A stretch of 16,214 bases of DNA. Source: Cloacimonetes bacterium UBA4175 (GTDB lineage Bacteria; Cloacimonadota; Cloacimonadia; Cloacimonadales; Cloacimonadaceae). Each line of letters begins with the position of its first letter. Positions within the stretch are counted from its first letter, which is position 1. The DNA is taken from assembly GCA_002379855.1 (NCBI GenBank), contig DFUX01000033.1, positions 1 to 16,214 of the forward strand. The letters are read 5' to 3'. Positions 7,693-15,875 of the stretch are shown in pieces. The notes under the pieces were generated by a model, which had not been told where the DNA came from, did not search any database, and saw only the letters and a program-made list of their open reading frames with translations. The position numbers were made by a program, and so were the translations under genes.

Positions 7693-8727
7693 TCATTGAA
7701 TGAAAGTCACTTTTTCAAAACCTGGGCGCGATTCTTCGATCTCACCCAGCACGAGGTAATTTGTATTTTTCATAAAATCTTCCACAAAACCGGGATCCAC
7801 AACAGCGATCATGCCAATACCCAAATTGAATGCGCTGCGCATTTCCTCAATATCCAGATCAGCGCTTTCTCTCAACCATCTGAACAATGGAGGAACCTCA
7901 TCCAGGTTGTAGCTTACCAGGGCGGAAAGGCCATCCGGGATTATCCGTTTCAAATTGCCGGGGATGCCACCCCCCGTGATATGCGCCAGACCGTGCAAGC
8001 GTCTGTCGTGGAGATGCGGTTTTATCTCCTGAAGATAACTTTTGTGGACAGCCAGCAGAAGCTCGCCCACTGTTGCCTTGAGGTCAGTCACGTATGAGTT
8101 CACGTCCAGCTTCAGATGGTCGAAAACGATTCTACGGGCCAGTGAATAGCCGTTGGTGTGCAGGCCGGTGCTGGGCATGCCAACCAGAATATCTCCACAG
8201 CGGATCCTCTTGGCCGGCAACAGAGAGCTTTGTTCCACCACACCCACTATGGTGCCTGCCAGATCAAAATCTTTCTCCCGATAGATTCCCGGCATCTCAG
8301 CCATCTCGCCGCCAATCAGTACGCACTGGTTTTCCCGGCATGCTTTGACCATCCCGGCTATTATTTCCTGCACCATTGCCTGGTCAAGCTTTCCCAACCC
8401 GATGTAATCGAGGAAGAACAGGGGCAGAGCGCCCTGGACCAGAATATCGTTGACGCAGTGGTTTACCAGGTCCTGGCCCACGGTATCGTATCTGCCTGCC
8501 ATAACAGCCACCATCAGCTTGGTGCCGACCCCGTCGGTGCTGGAAACCAATACCGGAGCCTGATACTGTGATGTGTCGAAGCGATACAGGCCGCCAAAGC
8601 TGCCCAGATCGCCCAATACGTTGCGGTCATAGGTTTCACGCACCATCTGCTTGATGTTGTCCACGGCATCTTCGCCGGCCTGGATGTCCACACCGGAAGA
8701 CCTGTAGTCTATGCGTTTGTCTGTCAT
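7693..8727 (-). CDS. purM: Phosphoribosylformylglycinamidine cyclo-ligase (AIR synthetase)
   Basis: This enzyme catalyses the ATP-dependent ring closure of FGAM to 5-aminoimidazole ribonucleotide, the fifth step of de novo purine synthesis, in the cytoplasm. At 344 residues it has the usual length (E. coli, 345). Family motifs: STDGVGTKL (63-71) in the ATP/substrate region, GGEMAEMPG (139-147), GMPSTGLHTNGYSLAR (183-198), HITGGGIPGNL (249-259) and AFNLGIGM (299-306). The start ATG lies one base after the kinase stop (TGA-T-ATG), so translation is probably coupled and the gene needs no strong ribosome site of its own. It is the last gene of the eight-gene cluster. No other purine gene is visible in the window, so the pathway is dispersed in this genome or continues elsewhere. 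Confidence 0.95.
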   Translation of the reverse strand: MTDKRIDYRSSGVDIQAGEDAVDNIKQMVRETYDRNVLGDLGSFGGLYRFDTSQYQAPVLVSSTDGVGTKLMVAVMAGRYDTVGQDLVNHCVNDILVQGALPLFFLDYIGLGKLDQAMVQEIIAGMVKACRENQCVLIGGEMAEMPGIYREKDFDLAGTIVGVVEQSSLLPAKRIRCGDILVGMPSTGLHTNGYSLARRIVFDHLKLDVNSYVTDLKATVGELLLAVHKSYLQEIKPHLHDRRLHGLAHITGGGIPGNLKRIIPDGLSALVSYNLDEVPPLFRWLRESADLDIEEMRSAFNLGIGMIAVVDPGFVEDFMKNTNYLVLGEIEESRPGFEKVTFIQ

Positions 8728-8728
8728 A

Positions 8729-9619
8729 TCACGACCATTCCTGCAGTTCCTTGATCATTGTATCGATCTTGTTAGTATCCAGATCTGTTAGACCTTCCAC
8801 GCTGAAATCTCCCACATTCAGGGCGGCCATCACGGTTCCCAGGCGCACGGCTTTGCGCATGGCAAGCTTGCTTAAATCGCTCTGGGTAGCCAGATAACTC
8901 ATAAAACCCCCGGCGAATGCATCTCCAGCTCCGGTGGGGTCTTTCACCTGTTCCACAGGGTAGGCGGGAGCAAAGAACAAATCGTTGTCGAACACGGCCA
9001 CACTGCCATATTCTCCCTGTTTGATTACCACAGCCCTGGCTCCCAGGCCGATCAGCTTCCGCGCTCCCGAGAAGATGTTGTGAGATTTGGTGTATTGCCT
9101 GATCTCATCTTCGTTGATAAAAACGATATCCACTCTCCTGATCACTTCGGTCAGCAGCTCAGGGCATAGATCTATCCAATAGTTCATGGTGTCGCAGGCG
9201 ACCCAGCGGTAACTCTCGATCTGGTTCAGCACCTGCAACTGCAACGCGGGATGAATATTGGCCAGCAGCAAGCTTTCGCAAGACCTGCAACTGGGGGGCA
9301 ACTGGGGCGAGAAATCCGCAAAAACGTTGAGTTCTGTGCTCAAAGTGTCTGCCTGATTTAGGTTCTGATACTTTCCGCTCCAGCGAAATGTCTTTCCCTG
9401 TTTTGTTTCCAAACCGTCCAGACATATCCCGTGCCTTTGCAGCAGCTCTATGCCCGGCTGGGGAAAATCCTCTCCCACCACACCCACAACTTTGGTTGGA
9501 GCAAAGTAGGACGCGGCCAGGGAGGCGTAGATAGCCGAACCACCCAGGGCGTCACACACTTTTCCGGAGGGGGTTTCGATTGTGTCCAGCGCGACGGAGC
9601 CAACAACCACGAGGCTCAT
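8729..9619 (-). CDS. PfkB-family (ribokinase-like) carbohydrate or nucleoside kinase
   Basis: This 296-residue cytoplasmic kinase transfers phosphate from ATP to a sugar or nucleoside hydroxyl. The N-terminal strand MSLVVVGSVALDTIETP and the ALGGSAIYASLAAS segment (24-38, PfkB signature 1 with its paired Gly) fit the ribokinase fold. The second signature DPTGAGDAFAGGF (227-239) carries the anion hole and the catalytic base D233. The substrate cannot be assigned: the sequence is neither classic ribokinase nor fructokinase, and CDTMNYWID (142-150) may mark a subfamily. The start ATG overlaps the stop of the preceding small membrane-protein gene (ATGA), and the stop lies one base before purM, so all three are translationally coupled. 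Placement next to purM hints at a nucleoside or ribose-phosphate role, but this is inference. Confidence 0.88.
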   Translation of the reverse strand: MSLVVVGSVALDTIETPSGKVCDALGGSAIYASLAASYFAPTKVVGVVGEDFPQPGIELLQRHGICLDGLETKQGKTFRWSGKYQNLNQADTLSTELNVFADFSPQLPPSCRSCESLLLANIHPALQLQVLNQIESYRWVACDTMNYWIDLCPELLTEVIRRVDIVFINEDEIRQYTKSHNIFSGARKLIGLGARAVVIKQGEYGSVAVFDNDLFFAPAYPVEQVKDPTGAGDAFAGGFMSYLATQSDLSKLAMRKAVRLGTVMAALNVGDFSVEGLTDLDTNKIDTMIKELQEWS

Positions 9620-9843
9620 TGAACCGGAACCCCTTGCACTGCCGTAGTGTCGATTGGCGTGGCTGTGGAATCGATGATCTCTATTGTAGTGCTGTTTTCA
9701 CGCTGGCCAATAGTATCAAGTTTCTTGATCAGGATCAGGATTGCCGCCAGCAACAGGAACATGAAGATCAGCCTTTTCCAGTTATAAGCGCTTTTACGCC
9801 GGTCAGTCCAGCGGTCTTTGTTTTTATCGTTTAATTCGTTCAT
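9616..9843 (-). CDS. Small single-span membrane protein, unknown function
   Basis: This 75-residue protein has a charged N terminus (MNELNDKNKDRWTDRRK), one membrane helix at about 24-39 (KRLIFMFLLLAAILIL), then KK and a Thr/Asp-rich tail. The N terminus carries more positive charge close to the helix, which predicts N-in, with the tail in the periplasm. I recognise no family. It is likely a real gene because it fills the space between its neighbours: it starts 12 nt after the aminotransferase stop, and its TGA overlaps the kinase start as ATGA. A GAGG lies about 10 nt before the ATG, a little far. The length and topology resemble small membrane proteins of many kinds, so no function is offered. 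Confidence 0.7.
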   Translation of the reverse strand: MNELNDKNKDRWTDRRKSAYNWKRLIFMFLLLAAILILIKKLDTIGQRENSTTIEIIDSTATPIDTTAVQGVPVQ

Positions 9844-9855
9844 GGACTATTTGCC

Positions 9856-11058
9856 TCAAGCTCTCAGTTCTTCCAAAAACGCGGCAAAACGGCTCACGCC
9901 TTTGCGCAGGTTGTCCATGCTATTGGCGTAGGAGAAGCGGACGTTGGATTCGATTCCGAAAGATCCTCCCGAAACCAAGGCCACGTGATGCTTTTCGAGC
10001 AGTTGGTTGCAGAACTCGTCGGAACTGTGGATTCCGGCCTTGTTGTTTTTCAGATACCAGCCGATATTGGGCATGATATAAAACGCGCCCTGAGGTTTGA
10101 AACAAGAGACGTGCGGAAGCTTGCTCAGCTCTTCATACAGGAAATTCCGGCGCTGTTCAAACTGCTTTCTCATCATCTCGATCGAATCGTCCTCTTCATT
10201 CAAGGCCGTTACGCAGGCTTTTTGCGTGATCGAATTAACGCAGGAAGTGGCGTGTGCCTGCACCCTTCCGGCGGCAGCGATGATATGCGCGGGACCGGCC
10301 GCGTAACCGAGGCGCCAGCCAGTCATGGCATAAGCTTTGGAAACTCCGTTGATCACAACCGTATGCTCCTGCATTTCCGGGCTGAGTGAGGCTATGGAAA
10401 CATGTTCTGTTCCATCATATACCAGACGTTCATAGATCTCATCGGAGACCACCAGCAGATTGTGCTTCAGGCAGACCTCTGCCAGTTTTTCCAGCTCAGA
10501 CCTGGTATATACGGCACCTGTGGGATTGCTTGGCGAGTTGAGGATTAACACCTTGGCCGCGGGGTTTTCTCCGATGGCCTTGCTCAGCGCGGCTGGCGTC
10601 AGTTTGTAGCTATCCTCTTCCAGGGTGGGGATGTAAACGGGCTGGGCATCCGCCAGCATCGCCTGATAGGGATAGCTGACCCAATAGGGCATGGGCATCA
10701 GGACCTGGTCGTTAAAGTCGCAGACCGCGACCAGGATGTTCACGATGGAAGCCTTTGCTCCGGGGGAGACCAGAACCTGGTTTGGCTGGTAATTGAGTTT
10801 GTTTTCCCTTAGAAACTTCGCGCAGATGGCTTTTTTGAGCTCGGGGATGCCAGCATTGGCTGTGTAGCGCGTAAAGTTGTCGTCTATCGCTTGATGAGCG
10901 GCTTTCTTGATATACTCAGGTGTGTCAAAGTCTGGCTCTCCCACTCCAAAATTGACCACATCGATTCCGGCGGCCGACATCTCTTTGGCCTTGGTGGACA
11001 GGGTGAGTGTGGGTGAGGGTTTGATCAGGATGGTTCGGTTTGATAGTTTGATCGCCAT
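9856..11058 (-). CDS. aspC: Class I/II PLP-dependent aminotransferase, aspartate-type
   Basis: This 400-residue enzyme probably exchanges amino groups between aspartate and 2-oxoglutarate in the cytoplasm. The pyridoxal phosphate lysine is K241 in SKAYAMTGWRLGY. D206 in SDEIYERLVYDG should pair with the ring nitrogen, NSPSNPTG (174-181) holds the ring-stacking/cofactor region, and R374 in NVRFSYA should bind the substrate alpha-carboxylate. The N-terminal FGVGEPDFDTP is typical of the subgroup Ib enzymes of Bacillus and Thermus rather than the E. coli AspC subgroup Ia, so the symbol is a functional guess. GGAGG lies 5 nt before the ATG. It begins 13 nt after the pta stop. Related enzymes act on aromatic amino acids, alanine or prephenate, so substrate range is uncertain. 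Confidence 0.9.
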   Translation of the reverse strand: MAIKLSNRTILIKPSPTLTLSTKAKEMSAAGIDVVNFGVGEPDFDTPEYIKKAAHQAIDDNFTRYTANAGIPELKKAICAKFLRENKLNYQPNQVLVSPGAKASIVNILVAVCDFNDQVLMPMPYWVSYPYQAMLADAQPVYIPTLEEDSYKLTPAALSKAIGENPAAKVLILNSPSNPTGAVYTRSELEKLAEVCLKHNLLVVSDEIYERLVYDGTEHVSIASLSPEMQEHTVVINGVSKAYAMTGWRLGYAAGPAHIIAAAGRVQAHATSCVNSITQKACVTALNEEDDSIEMMRKQFEQRRNFLYEELSKLPHVSCFKPQGAFYIMPNIGWYLKNNKAGIHSSDEFCNQLLEKHHVALVSGGSFGIESNVRFSYANSMDNLRKGVSRFAAFLEELRA

Positions 11059-11071
11059 GTTTTCCTCCAGC

Positions 11072-12063
11072 TTATTTTTTTCCCATCAGAAGTACCAGAA
11101 CGCAGGTATTGACAATGTCTTCCATAGAGCAACCCCGGGAAAGGTCGCAGATCGGCGCGGCAAGTCCCTGGATAATCGGGCCAAAGGCCTCGGCTTTGGC
11201 GAAGCGTTGTGTGAGCTTGTAGCCTATGTTGCCAGATTGCAGGTCTGGAAAGATCAGGGTGTTCGCTTGCCCAGCCACCGTGCTGCCTGGGGCTTTGCTT
11301 TTGGCAATGTGGGGCACGATCGCGGCGTCAAGCTGCATTTCTCCGTCGTAAGCAAAGTCCACCTTGCGCTGATCCAATATTTCCTTGGTTTGCTGCACTT
11401 TTTCCACCAACTCGTGTTTGGCGCTGCCCATGGTTGAGAATGAGAGCAGTGCCACGCGCGGCTCATCGCCCAGGATGGATTTGCGGGTGTGGGCTGTGCT
11501 TATCGCGATGTCCGCCAATTGCTCGGGATCAGGATTGGGCACCACGGCGCAATCGGCGAAGAGGTATATGCGGTCTTCGCCCATGTAGTCATAAACCAGC
11601 ATGATAAAGCTGCTGGACACTGTCTTCAATCCAGGGGCGACACCAACCACCTGAAGCGCCGAGCGCAAAACGTCGGCAGTGGTTTCACCGCTCCAGCCAC
11701 CATTCCGTCAGCCAAGCCAAACTTGACCAGCATGGCTCCAAAAAACAGCTCGTTCAACACAGTCTGCCGGGCTTGTTCCGGCGTAACGCCCTTTTCTTTG
11801 CGCTTTTCATAGAAATAATTGGCGAACTTTTCAATGTCGGGATGCTTCGCGGGATCCAGGATCGTAGCCCTGCTAAGATCCAGGCCCATGCTCCCTGCTT
11901 TGTCCCGCACCGTTTGCGGATCGCCAACCAGGATCACTTCCGCCAAAGCTTCCGAGATCACGGCGTCTGCCGCCCGCAACATCCTTTCGTCGTGGCTTTC
12001 AGGCAGCACGATGCGTCCGCCCAGGGCGGCGGCTTTGGCTTTCAAGGTTTCGATGATGTTCAT
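11072..12063 (-). pseudogene. pta: Phosphate acetyltransferase with an apparent one-base frameshift
   Basis: Pta converts acetyl-CoA and phosphate to acetyl phosphate and CoA, feeding ATP formation by acetate kinase in fermentation. The N-terminal part begins at the ATG at 12063 (GGAG 5 nt upstream): MNIIETLKAKAAALGGRIVL, through NELFFGAMLVKFGLADGMVA to GAVK. There the frame breaks. The C-terminal part continues in another frame as LRSALQVVG to LLMGKK, including VSSSFIMLVYD and QGLAAPICDLSRGCSMEDI. Adding one A to the AAA run (plus-strand TTT, 11683-11685) restores GAVKTTADVLRSALQ, matching the family, and gives 330 residues, the usual length. Apart from this, no stop or gap is seen. A sequencing or assembly error in a homopolymer is the simplest cause; a true mutation would remove the active-site half. 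No acetate kinase gene is adjacent. Confidence 0.88.
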
Positions 12064-12075
12064 TTATACTCCAGA

Positions 12076-14163
12076 TTATTCTGATTCTATCACGATTTTT
12101 GAGATATCTGCCACCCGCAGGAATTCCTGCTTGACCAGATTGAGCAGCGAGTGGCGGTTGGAGCGCAGTTGCAGGTCGTCGCAATTGACCAGCACCGCGT
12201 CAAAAAATCTGTCGATCAAGTCGCCGAACTGCACCAGTAGCGAGATGGCCGCCTTATGGTCAGAGCGGGCGAGACTGTCCGTCAACGCGGTTCTCAGCCC
12301 TTTCAGGGCCACAAACAGCTCTGTCTCAGGCCCGGGGTTTAGCAGGTTCTCGTTCAGAGGGGGGAACTCTTTCTGATCCTCGAGGATATTGGCAACCCTC
12401 TTGAATCCGATCACCAGGCGCTTGAACTCCTCCTGTTCCCTGAACTGCTGCAGCGCGATTGCGCGCCGTTTCAGATCCGGAATGCTCCCCAGGCTCAGGT
12501 GCATCACGCTGTCTATCACGTCATAATCCAGATTCAACTGGGTCAGCAGCCAGTTCACCCTCTGACGGAAAAAGGAACGTGCCGTGTCTGCGGAATTGCT
12601 TTTTAGCTCCGCGTCTTCGCCGGCCCTTTGCAGGGATTTTTCAATGAGCAGTGAAAGCTCAACTTCCCAACCCCTGTCCGCCAGAATCTGAACCACGCCA
12701 TTGGCGGCGCGGCGCAGCGCGAAAGGATCTGCCGAACCCGTGGGCATATGGCCCACGCCGATTATCCCGCAAACGCTGTCCAGTTTGTCGGCTACAGCCA
12801 CCACAGCTCCGGTAACAGTTTGGGGCAGGCTGTCGTTGTTGCCGCGGGGCATGTAATGCTCATAGATTCCCTCGGCAACTTCCTCATGCTCTCCGCTTGC
12901 CAGGGCGTAGTGCTTTCCGATGTAGCCCTGGAGCTTGGTAAACTCTTTTTCCCCAAGCATGTTGGTGACCAGGTCTGCTTTGCAGAGGTGAGCAGTTCTG
13001 GCCACCAGTTTGCTTTGCTCTCTATCCAGACCCAGTTCATTGCAAAGCAGGCTGCTCAGTTCCTCAATGCGTTTGGTGCGCGCCGCCATGCTGCCCAACT
13101 GCGACTGAAACACCACCTCTTCCAGGCGGGGAACATAGGTCTCCAGGGGGACGCGGGTGTCTTCTTTGAAATACCACAATGCGTCTGCCAGGCGGGCGTT
13201 CACCACTTTTTCATTACCTTTCCGGATCAACCCGGCATGCGCCGCGTCGCCGTTGGAGATAAAGACAAACTTGTTGCTGAGCTTTCCCTGTCCGTCACGC
13301 ACGGAAAAGCACTTTTGATTCTGGCTGATGGTGGAGGTGATAATCTTTTCGGGGATGTCCAGATATTCTGCCTGGAATTCCGCGACCACGGCGTTGGGGT
13401 TTTCCACCAGGTCGGTCACGGTATCGATCAGCCGTTCGTCCTTTATTACGGCATGATTGCCGGAGGGGAAGGCGTTTTGCAAGCCTTGCGATATTGTTTC
13501 CCGGCGTTCCCGGCGATCTGCCAGCACCGCGTTTTCTCTCAGGATTTCCAGATAATCCCGCGGTTCCGGGATATCCAGCCGCCTGTCCAGTCCAAGCCAG
13601 CGGTTTCCCCGGCTTTGCCTGCCGCTGCTCACTCCTGAGACCGTGAGTTCGATAACGTCCGGTCCCCACAGGACGCACAGCCAGCGCAGGGGGCGGCTGA
13701 ACGCGAGGCGGGAGTCGTTCCAGATCATGCTTTTGGCAAAGGGTATCTGGTGAATGATATCCAGAATCCAGTCCCGCAAAATGTCCTGGGTAGCCCTGCC
13801 CGGGAGGGTGTAATCCAGGGCGATGAACTCGCCTTTATCTGTTTTTTCTATATAGATGTCCTGTTCGCTGGCCTTATTTTTCTTCAAAAAACCCAGTGCC
13901 GCGGGAAGCAGCTTGCCGGACTCGTCGTAGGCAATTTGTTTGGCAGGCCCGGTTTTTTTGACCCGGATATCCGCCTGCATTTCCTGCACTGAGGAAGCCA
14001 GCACATAAAAACGCCTGGGGGTGGAGCTGACGGACAGCGCGTCAAAAGAAAGCCCGCTGCTCTCCATCAGTTTGATAAATGAACTTTTTAAAAAGTCCGT
14101 GGCAGGCCCGAGGTGCGGAGCGGGTATCTCTTCCACTCCTATTTCAAGGAGAAAATCACGCAT
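12076..14163 (-). CDS. glyS: Glycyl-tRNA synthetase beta subunit
   Basis: This 695-residue subunit works with the alpha subunit (GlyQ) in the bacterial alpha2-beta2 enzyme, where beta supplies most tRNA binding, including a C-terminal anticodon-binding DALR-type region. The N terminus MRDFLLEIGVEEIPAPHLGP is the beta-chain hallmark. Other conserved parts are FSRPLRWLCVLWG, IPEKIITSTISQNQKCFSV, KVVNARLADALWYFKED, the RTAHLCKADLVTNMLGEKE segment and DPFALRRAANGVVQI. The length matches E. coli GlyS (689). The ribosome site is weak (GGA about 12 nt before the ATG). The start is 32 nt after the outer-membrane protein gene, and the stop 12 nt before pta. glyQ, which usually sits directly upstream, is not in this window. 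Confidence 0.95.
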   Translation of the reverse strand: MRDFLLEIGVEEIPAPHLGPATDFLKSSFIKLMESSGLSFDALSVSSTPRRFYVLASSVQEMQADIRVKKTGPAKQIAYDESGKLLPAALGFLKKNKASEQDIYIEKTDKGEFIALDYTLPGRATQDILRDWILDIIHQIPFAKSMIWNDSRLAFSRPLRWLCVLWGPDVIELTVSGVSSGRQSRGNRWLGLDRRLDIPEPRDYLEILRENAVLADRRERRETISQGLQNAFPSGNHAVIKDERLIDTVTDLVENPNAVVAEFQAEYLDIPEKIITSTISQNQKCFSVRDGQGKLSNKFVFISNGDAAHAGLIRKGNEKVVNARLADALWYFKEDTRVPLETYVPRLEEVVFQSQLGSMAARTKRIEELSSLLCNELGLDREQSKLVARTAHLCKADLVTNMLGEKEFTKLQGYIGKHYALASGEHEEVAEGIYEHYMPRGNNDSLPQTVTGAVVAVADKLDSVCGIIGVGHMPTGSADPFALRRAANGVVQILADRGWEVELSLLIEKSLQRAGEDAELKSNSADTARSFFRQRVNWLLTQLNLDYDVIDSVMHLSLGSIPDLKRRAIALQQFREQEEFKRLVIGFKRVANILEDQKEFPPLNENLLNPGPETELFVALKGLRTALTDSLARSDHKAAISLLVQFGDLIDRFFDAVLVNCDDLQLRSNRHSLLNLVKQEFLRVADISKIVIESE

Positions 14164-14195
14164 GAACAGTATTCCGTCTCAGCTTGACTTCGTGT

Positions 14196-15158
14196 TTAAA
14201 ACTCATGCGCCAGGCTGACCTGATGGATCATTCCCAAATCCCCGTAGGAGGAAAGGCCATAATCGATCCTGTTACCGCGCCATTTCCATCCTGCTCCCAG
14301 AGAAAGGCCGGAGCTCCAGCCCCAGGATCCTCCAACTCTCTGGTCCGCGGCGTCGCTGCGGAGGCCCATTCTCAGTTTCAAGGCTGGCTGCACGGCATAT
14401 TCAATTCCCACTTTCGCCACCAGATTCTCGCCTTTGGCCATGCTAATATCCAGGGCGCCCAACAGGTCTTTTGTAAGCAAGTAACTTATTCCTGCGGCAT
14501 AGGTCAGGGGAAGGCCTTCGCGGTATCTGGCATCGGTATAGTGCAAAAACTGGTAGCCCAGGTTGCGCACGCTGGCGCCAACCTTGACCTTTTCATTCTC
14601 CGGGTGGTGGATCATGCCAACATCAAGGAGTACCGCGGCGGCGTATTTGTCATCCAATTGGTCATAGACCACTTTAAAGCTGGCTCCCGCGTCGATCATG
14701 GGGCTTAGATACTTGGCCAGGGACGCGCTGGCGATAAAATTATGCGCGCCAAAGCTCCGGTTCAGATCCACGGGCGACTGTTCCTCGTCCACGCCATAGG
14801 CGTCGAAGCTGCCCCAGTCCATGTACTTGATGGCGAAACCCCAGGCTGTGTATTTGTTTTTGGGAGCGAGATATTGCAGTTGCCCCCCCTGCGAGTCCAG
14901 GAAAAAGTTGGTATAGGTGCTGCCCAGTTCCTTGCGTTCCATGCGGATGATCGCGGCTGGATTGAAAAACACGCCATCCGGGTTTTTGTCTATCCCCGTC
15001 AAAGCCTGTCCCATAGCCACGGCTCTTGCGGAAAAGACGTTTTTCAACTGGTTGAATCCGGTGCTGCCCGCGTCCTGGGGTATCGCTCCCAGGGGGATGA
15101 CGCCCAGGCTAATCGCGCAGAGCGCTATTAATATGCTCTTCAATGGTATGCACTTCAT
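14196..15158 (-). CDS. PorV/PorQ-family outer-membrane beta-barrel protein
   Basis: I chose the ATG at 15158 because GGAG lies 7 nt upstream and a signal peptide begins at once (MKCIPLKSILIALCAISLGV); the ATG at 15176 has no ribosome site. The product has 320 residues. After the signal peptide, GFNQLKNVFSARAVAMGQAL and DGVFFNPAAI match the PorV/PorQ pattern of an aromatic-Leu segment, SARA-MG and NPAAL. The remainder is alternating barrel strands ending in HEF, the aromatic end expected for BAM insertion. PorV shuttles type IX cargo to the attachment complex in Bacteroidota and relatives, but many members of this broad family have no known role, so T9SS function is inference. It overlaps the 3' end of the EIIA gene by 50 nt and precedes glyS by 32 nt. 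Confidence 0.78.
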   Translation of the reverse strand: MKCIPLKSILIALCAISLGVIPLGAIPQDAGSTGFNQLKNVFSARAVAMGQALTGIDKNPDGVFFNPAAIIRMERKELGSTYTNFFLDSQGGQLQYLAPKNKYTAWGFAIKYMDWGSFDAYGVDEEQSPVDLNRSFGAHNFIASASLAKYLSPMIDAGASFKVVYDQLDDKYAAAVLLDVGMIHHPENEKVKVGASVRNLGYQFLHYTDARYREGLPLTYAAGISYLLTKDLLGALDISMAKGENLVAKVGIEYAVQPALKLRMGLRSDAADQRVGGSWGWSSGLSLGAGWKWRGNRIDYGLSSYGDLGMIHQVSLAHEF

Positions 15159-15582
15159 GGTATAGCTCCGTTTCATCTTTAACGTTTATGATACGGTCTC
15201 GGTTATCGCTCTGGCGCAGGTATTCTGAGAGAGCGCGTAAAATCTTCATATATTCACGGTTGGAGCTCTGGGGCACTGCGATCATGAACACCAACTGCAC
15301 CGGCAGGTCGTCCACGCTCTGAAACTCCAGGGGACGCTTGATCAGGCAGACCGCGATCTTCATGAACGCAACTGTGAGATCTCTTGCGTGGGGGATGCCC
15401 ACGCCCTTGCCTATCCCGGTGCTCATGATTTCCTCCCTGCCCTTTACTGCGGCCAGGAAACGGTCCGGGAAACTCAAGGCTCCGCTATCAGCCAAAAGGT
15501 TGGTCAGATAAACCAAGCACTCTTCCTTGGTGTCGAACCCTTCTACGATTTTCACCAGTTCTGGTTGAAAAAGTCCGTTCAT
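15109..15582 (-). CDS. PTS EIIA type-2 (fructose/mannitol/PtsN-like) domain protein
   Basis: This 157-residue single-domain protein carries the EIIA phosphorylation motif: STGIGKGVGIPHARD (54-68), with the phospho-acceptor H65. LVFMIAVPQSSNREYMKIL (about 97-115) matches the other conserved EIIA-2 segment (normally P with a following H, here SSN). Fructose-type EIIA and PtsN (EIIA-Ntr) share this fold. No EIIB, EIIC, HPr or EI gene is near, so a regulatory PtsN-like role is more likely than sugar uptake. The ATG follows GGGGAG with only 3-4 nt spacing. It is the first gene of the eight-gene cluster and overlaps the outer-membrane protein gene by 50 nt. The second conserved His seen in many EIIA-2 proteins near the VP motif is absent. 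Confidence 0.87.
   Translation of the reverse strand: MNGLFQPELVKIVEGFDTKEECLVYLTNLLADSGALSFPDRFLAAVKGREEIMSTGIGKGVGIPHARDLTVAFMKIAVCLIKRPLEFQSVDDLPVQLVFMIAVPQSSNREYMKILRALSEYLRQSDNRDRIINVKDETELYHEVHTIEEHINSALRD
15166..15169 (-). promoter_or_regulatory. Ribosome binding site deciding the PorV/PorQ-like start
   Basis: GGAG on the minus strand, 7 nt before the ATG at 15158-15156, inside the EIIA coding region. The alternative ATG at 15176 has no such site. Confidence 0.55.
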
Positions 15583-15612
15583 CTTCTCCCCAAGATTTTG
15601 ATAAAATCCATA

Positions 15613-15641
15613 TTTTTACTCTGCTCAATCACGTCAATCAA
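15613..15641 (-). promoter_or_regulatory. Weak candidate promoter of the EIIA-to-purM cluster
   Basis: On the minus strand TTGATT (15641-15636) and TAAAAA (15618-15613) are separated by 17 nt, each matching consensus at four of six bases. It lies about 30 nt before the EIIA start and next to an A/T-rich stretch. Other readings, such as TTGACG at 15637-15632 with a poor -10, are possible. Confidence 0.3.
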
Positions 15642-15794
15642 ATTCTGCCCGTTCCAGAGATTGTCGCCTTATCCTGGGGTAATACCAATTCGTTTTCATC
15701 CTGTAATACGCAATTTGTACCGGAATCTCGTGGTGCCGTAATGCTGGCGAAATAGAAATAGAACGCGGATAACAGGATCGACAGAATCTTTGAA

Positions 15795-15820
15795 GGTGGA
15801 AAGGTAAAATGGTGGAAAGG
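15795..15820 (+). repeat. Direct repeat of GGTGGAAAGG
   Basis: GGTGGAAAGG occurs exactly at 15795-15804 and 15811-15820, separated by TAAAAT. Related purine-rich words (GAAAGGTGGAAGGATGG, GTGGAAAAGAGG) recur at 15979-16010. These may be units of a degenerate intergenic repeat. Confidence 0.6.
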
Positions 15821-15875
15821 TTCCCCCTAAACAAGTCCACCAGGCTATGTAATTTGTCATCACGGGCATCGGGGT

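Noticed and set aside
11660..11700. Programmed -1 frameshifting in pta
   Set aside because: The sequence GTGAAACCACT is not a standard slippery heptamer. I see no following stem or pseudoknot, and Pta is not known to use frameshifting. Sequence error or mutation is simpler.
12748..13638. A 296-codon open frame on the plus strand
   Set aside because: It lies wholly inside glyS, whose conserved motifs cover the region. There is no recognisable protein motif.
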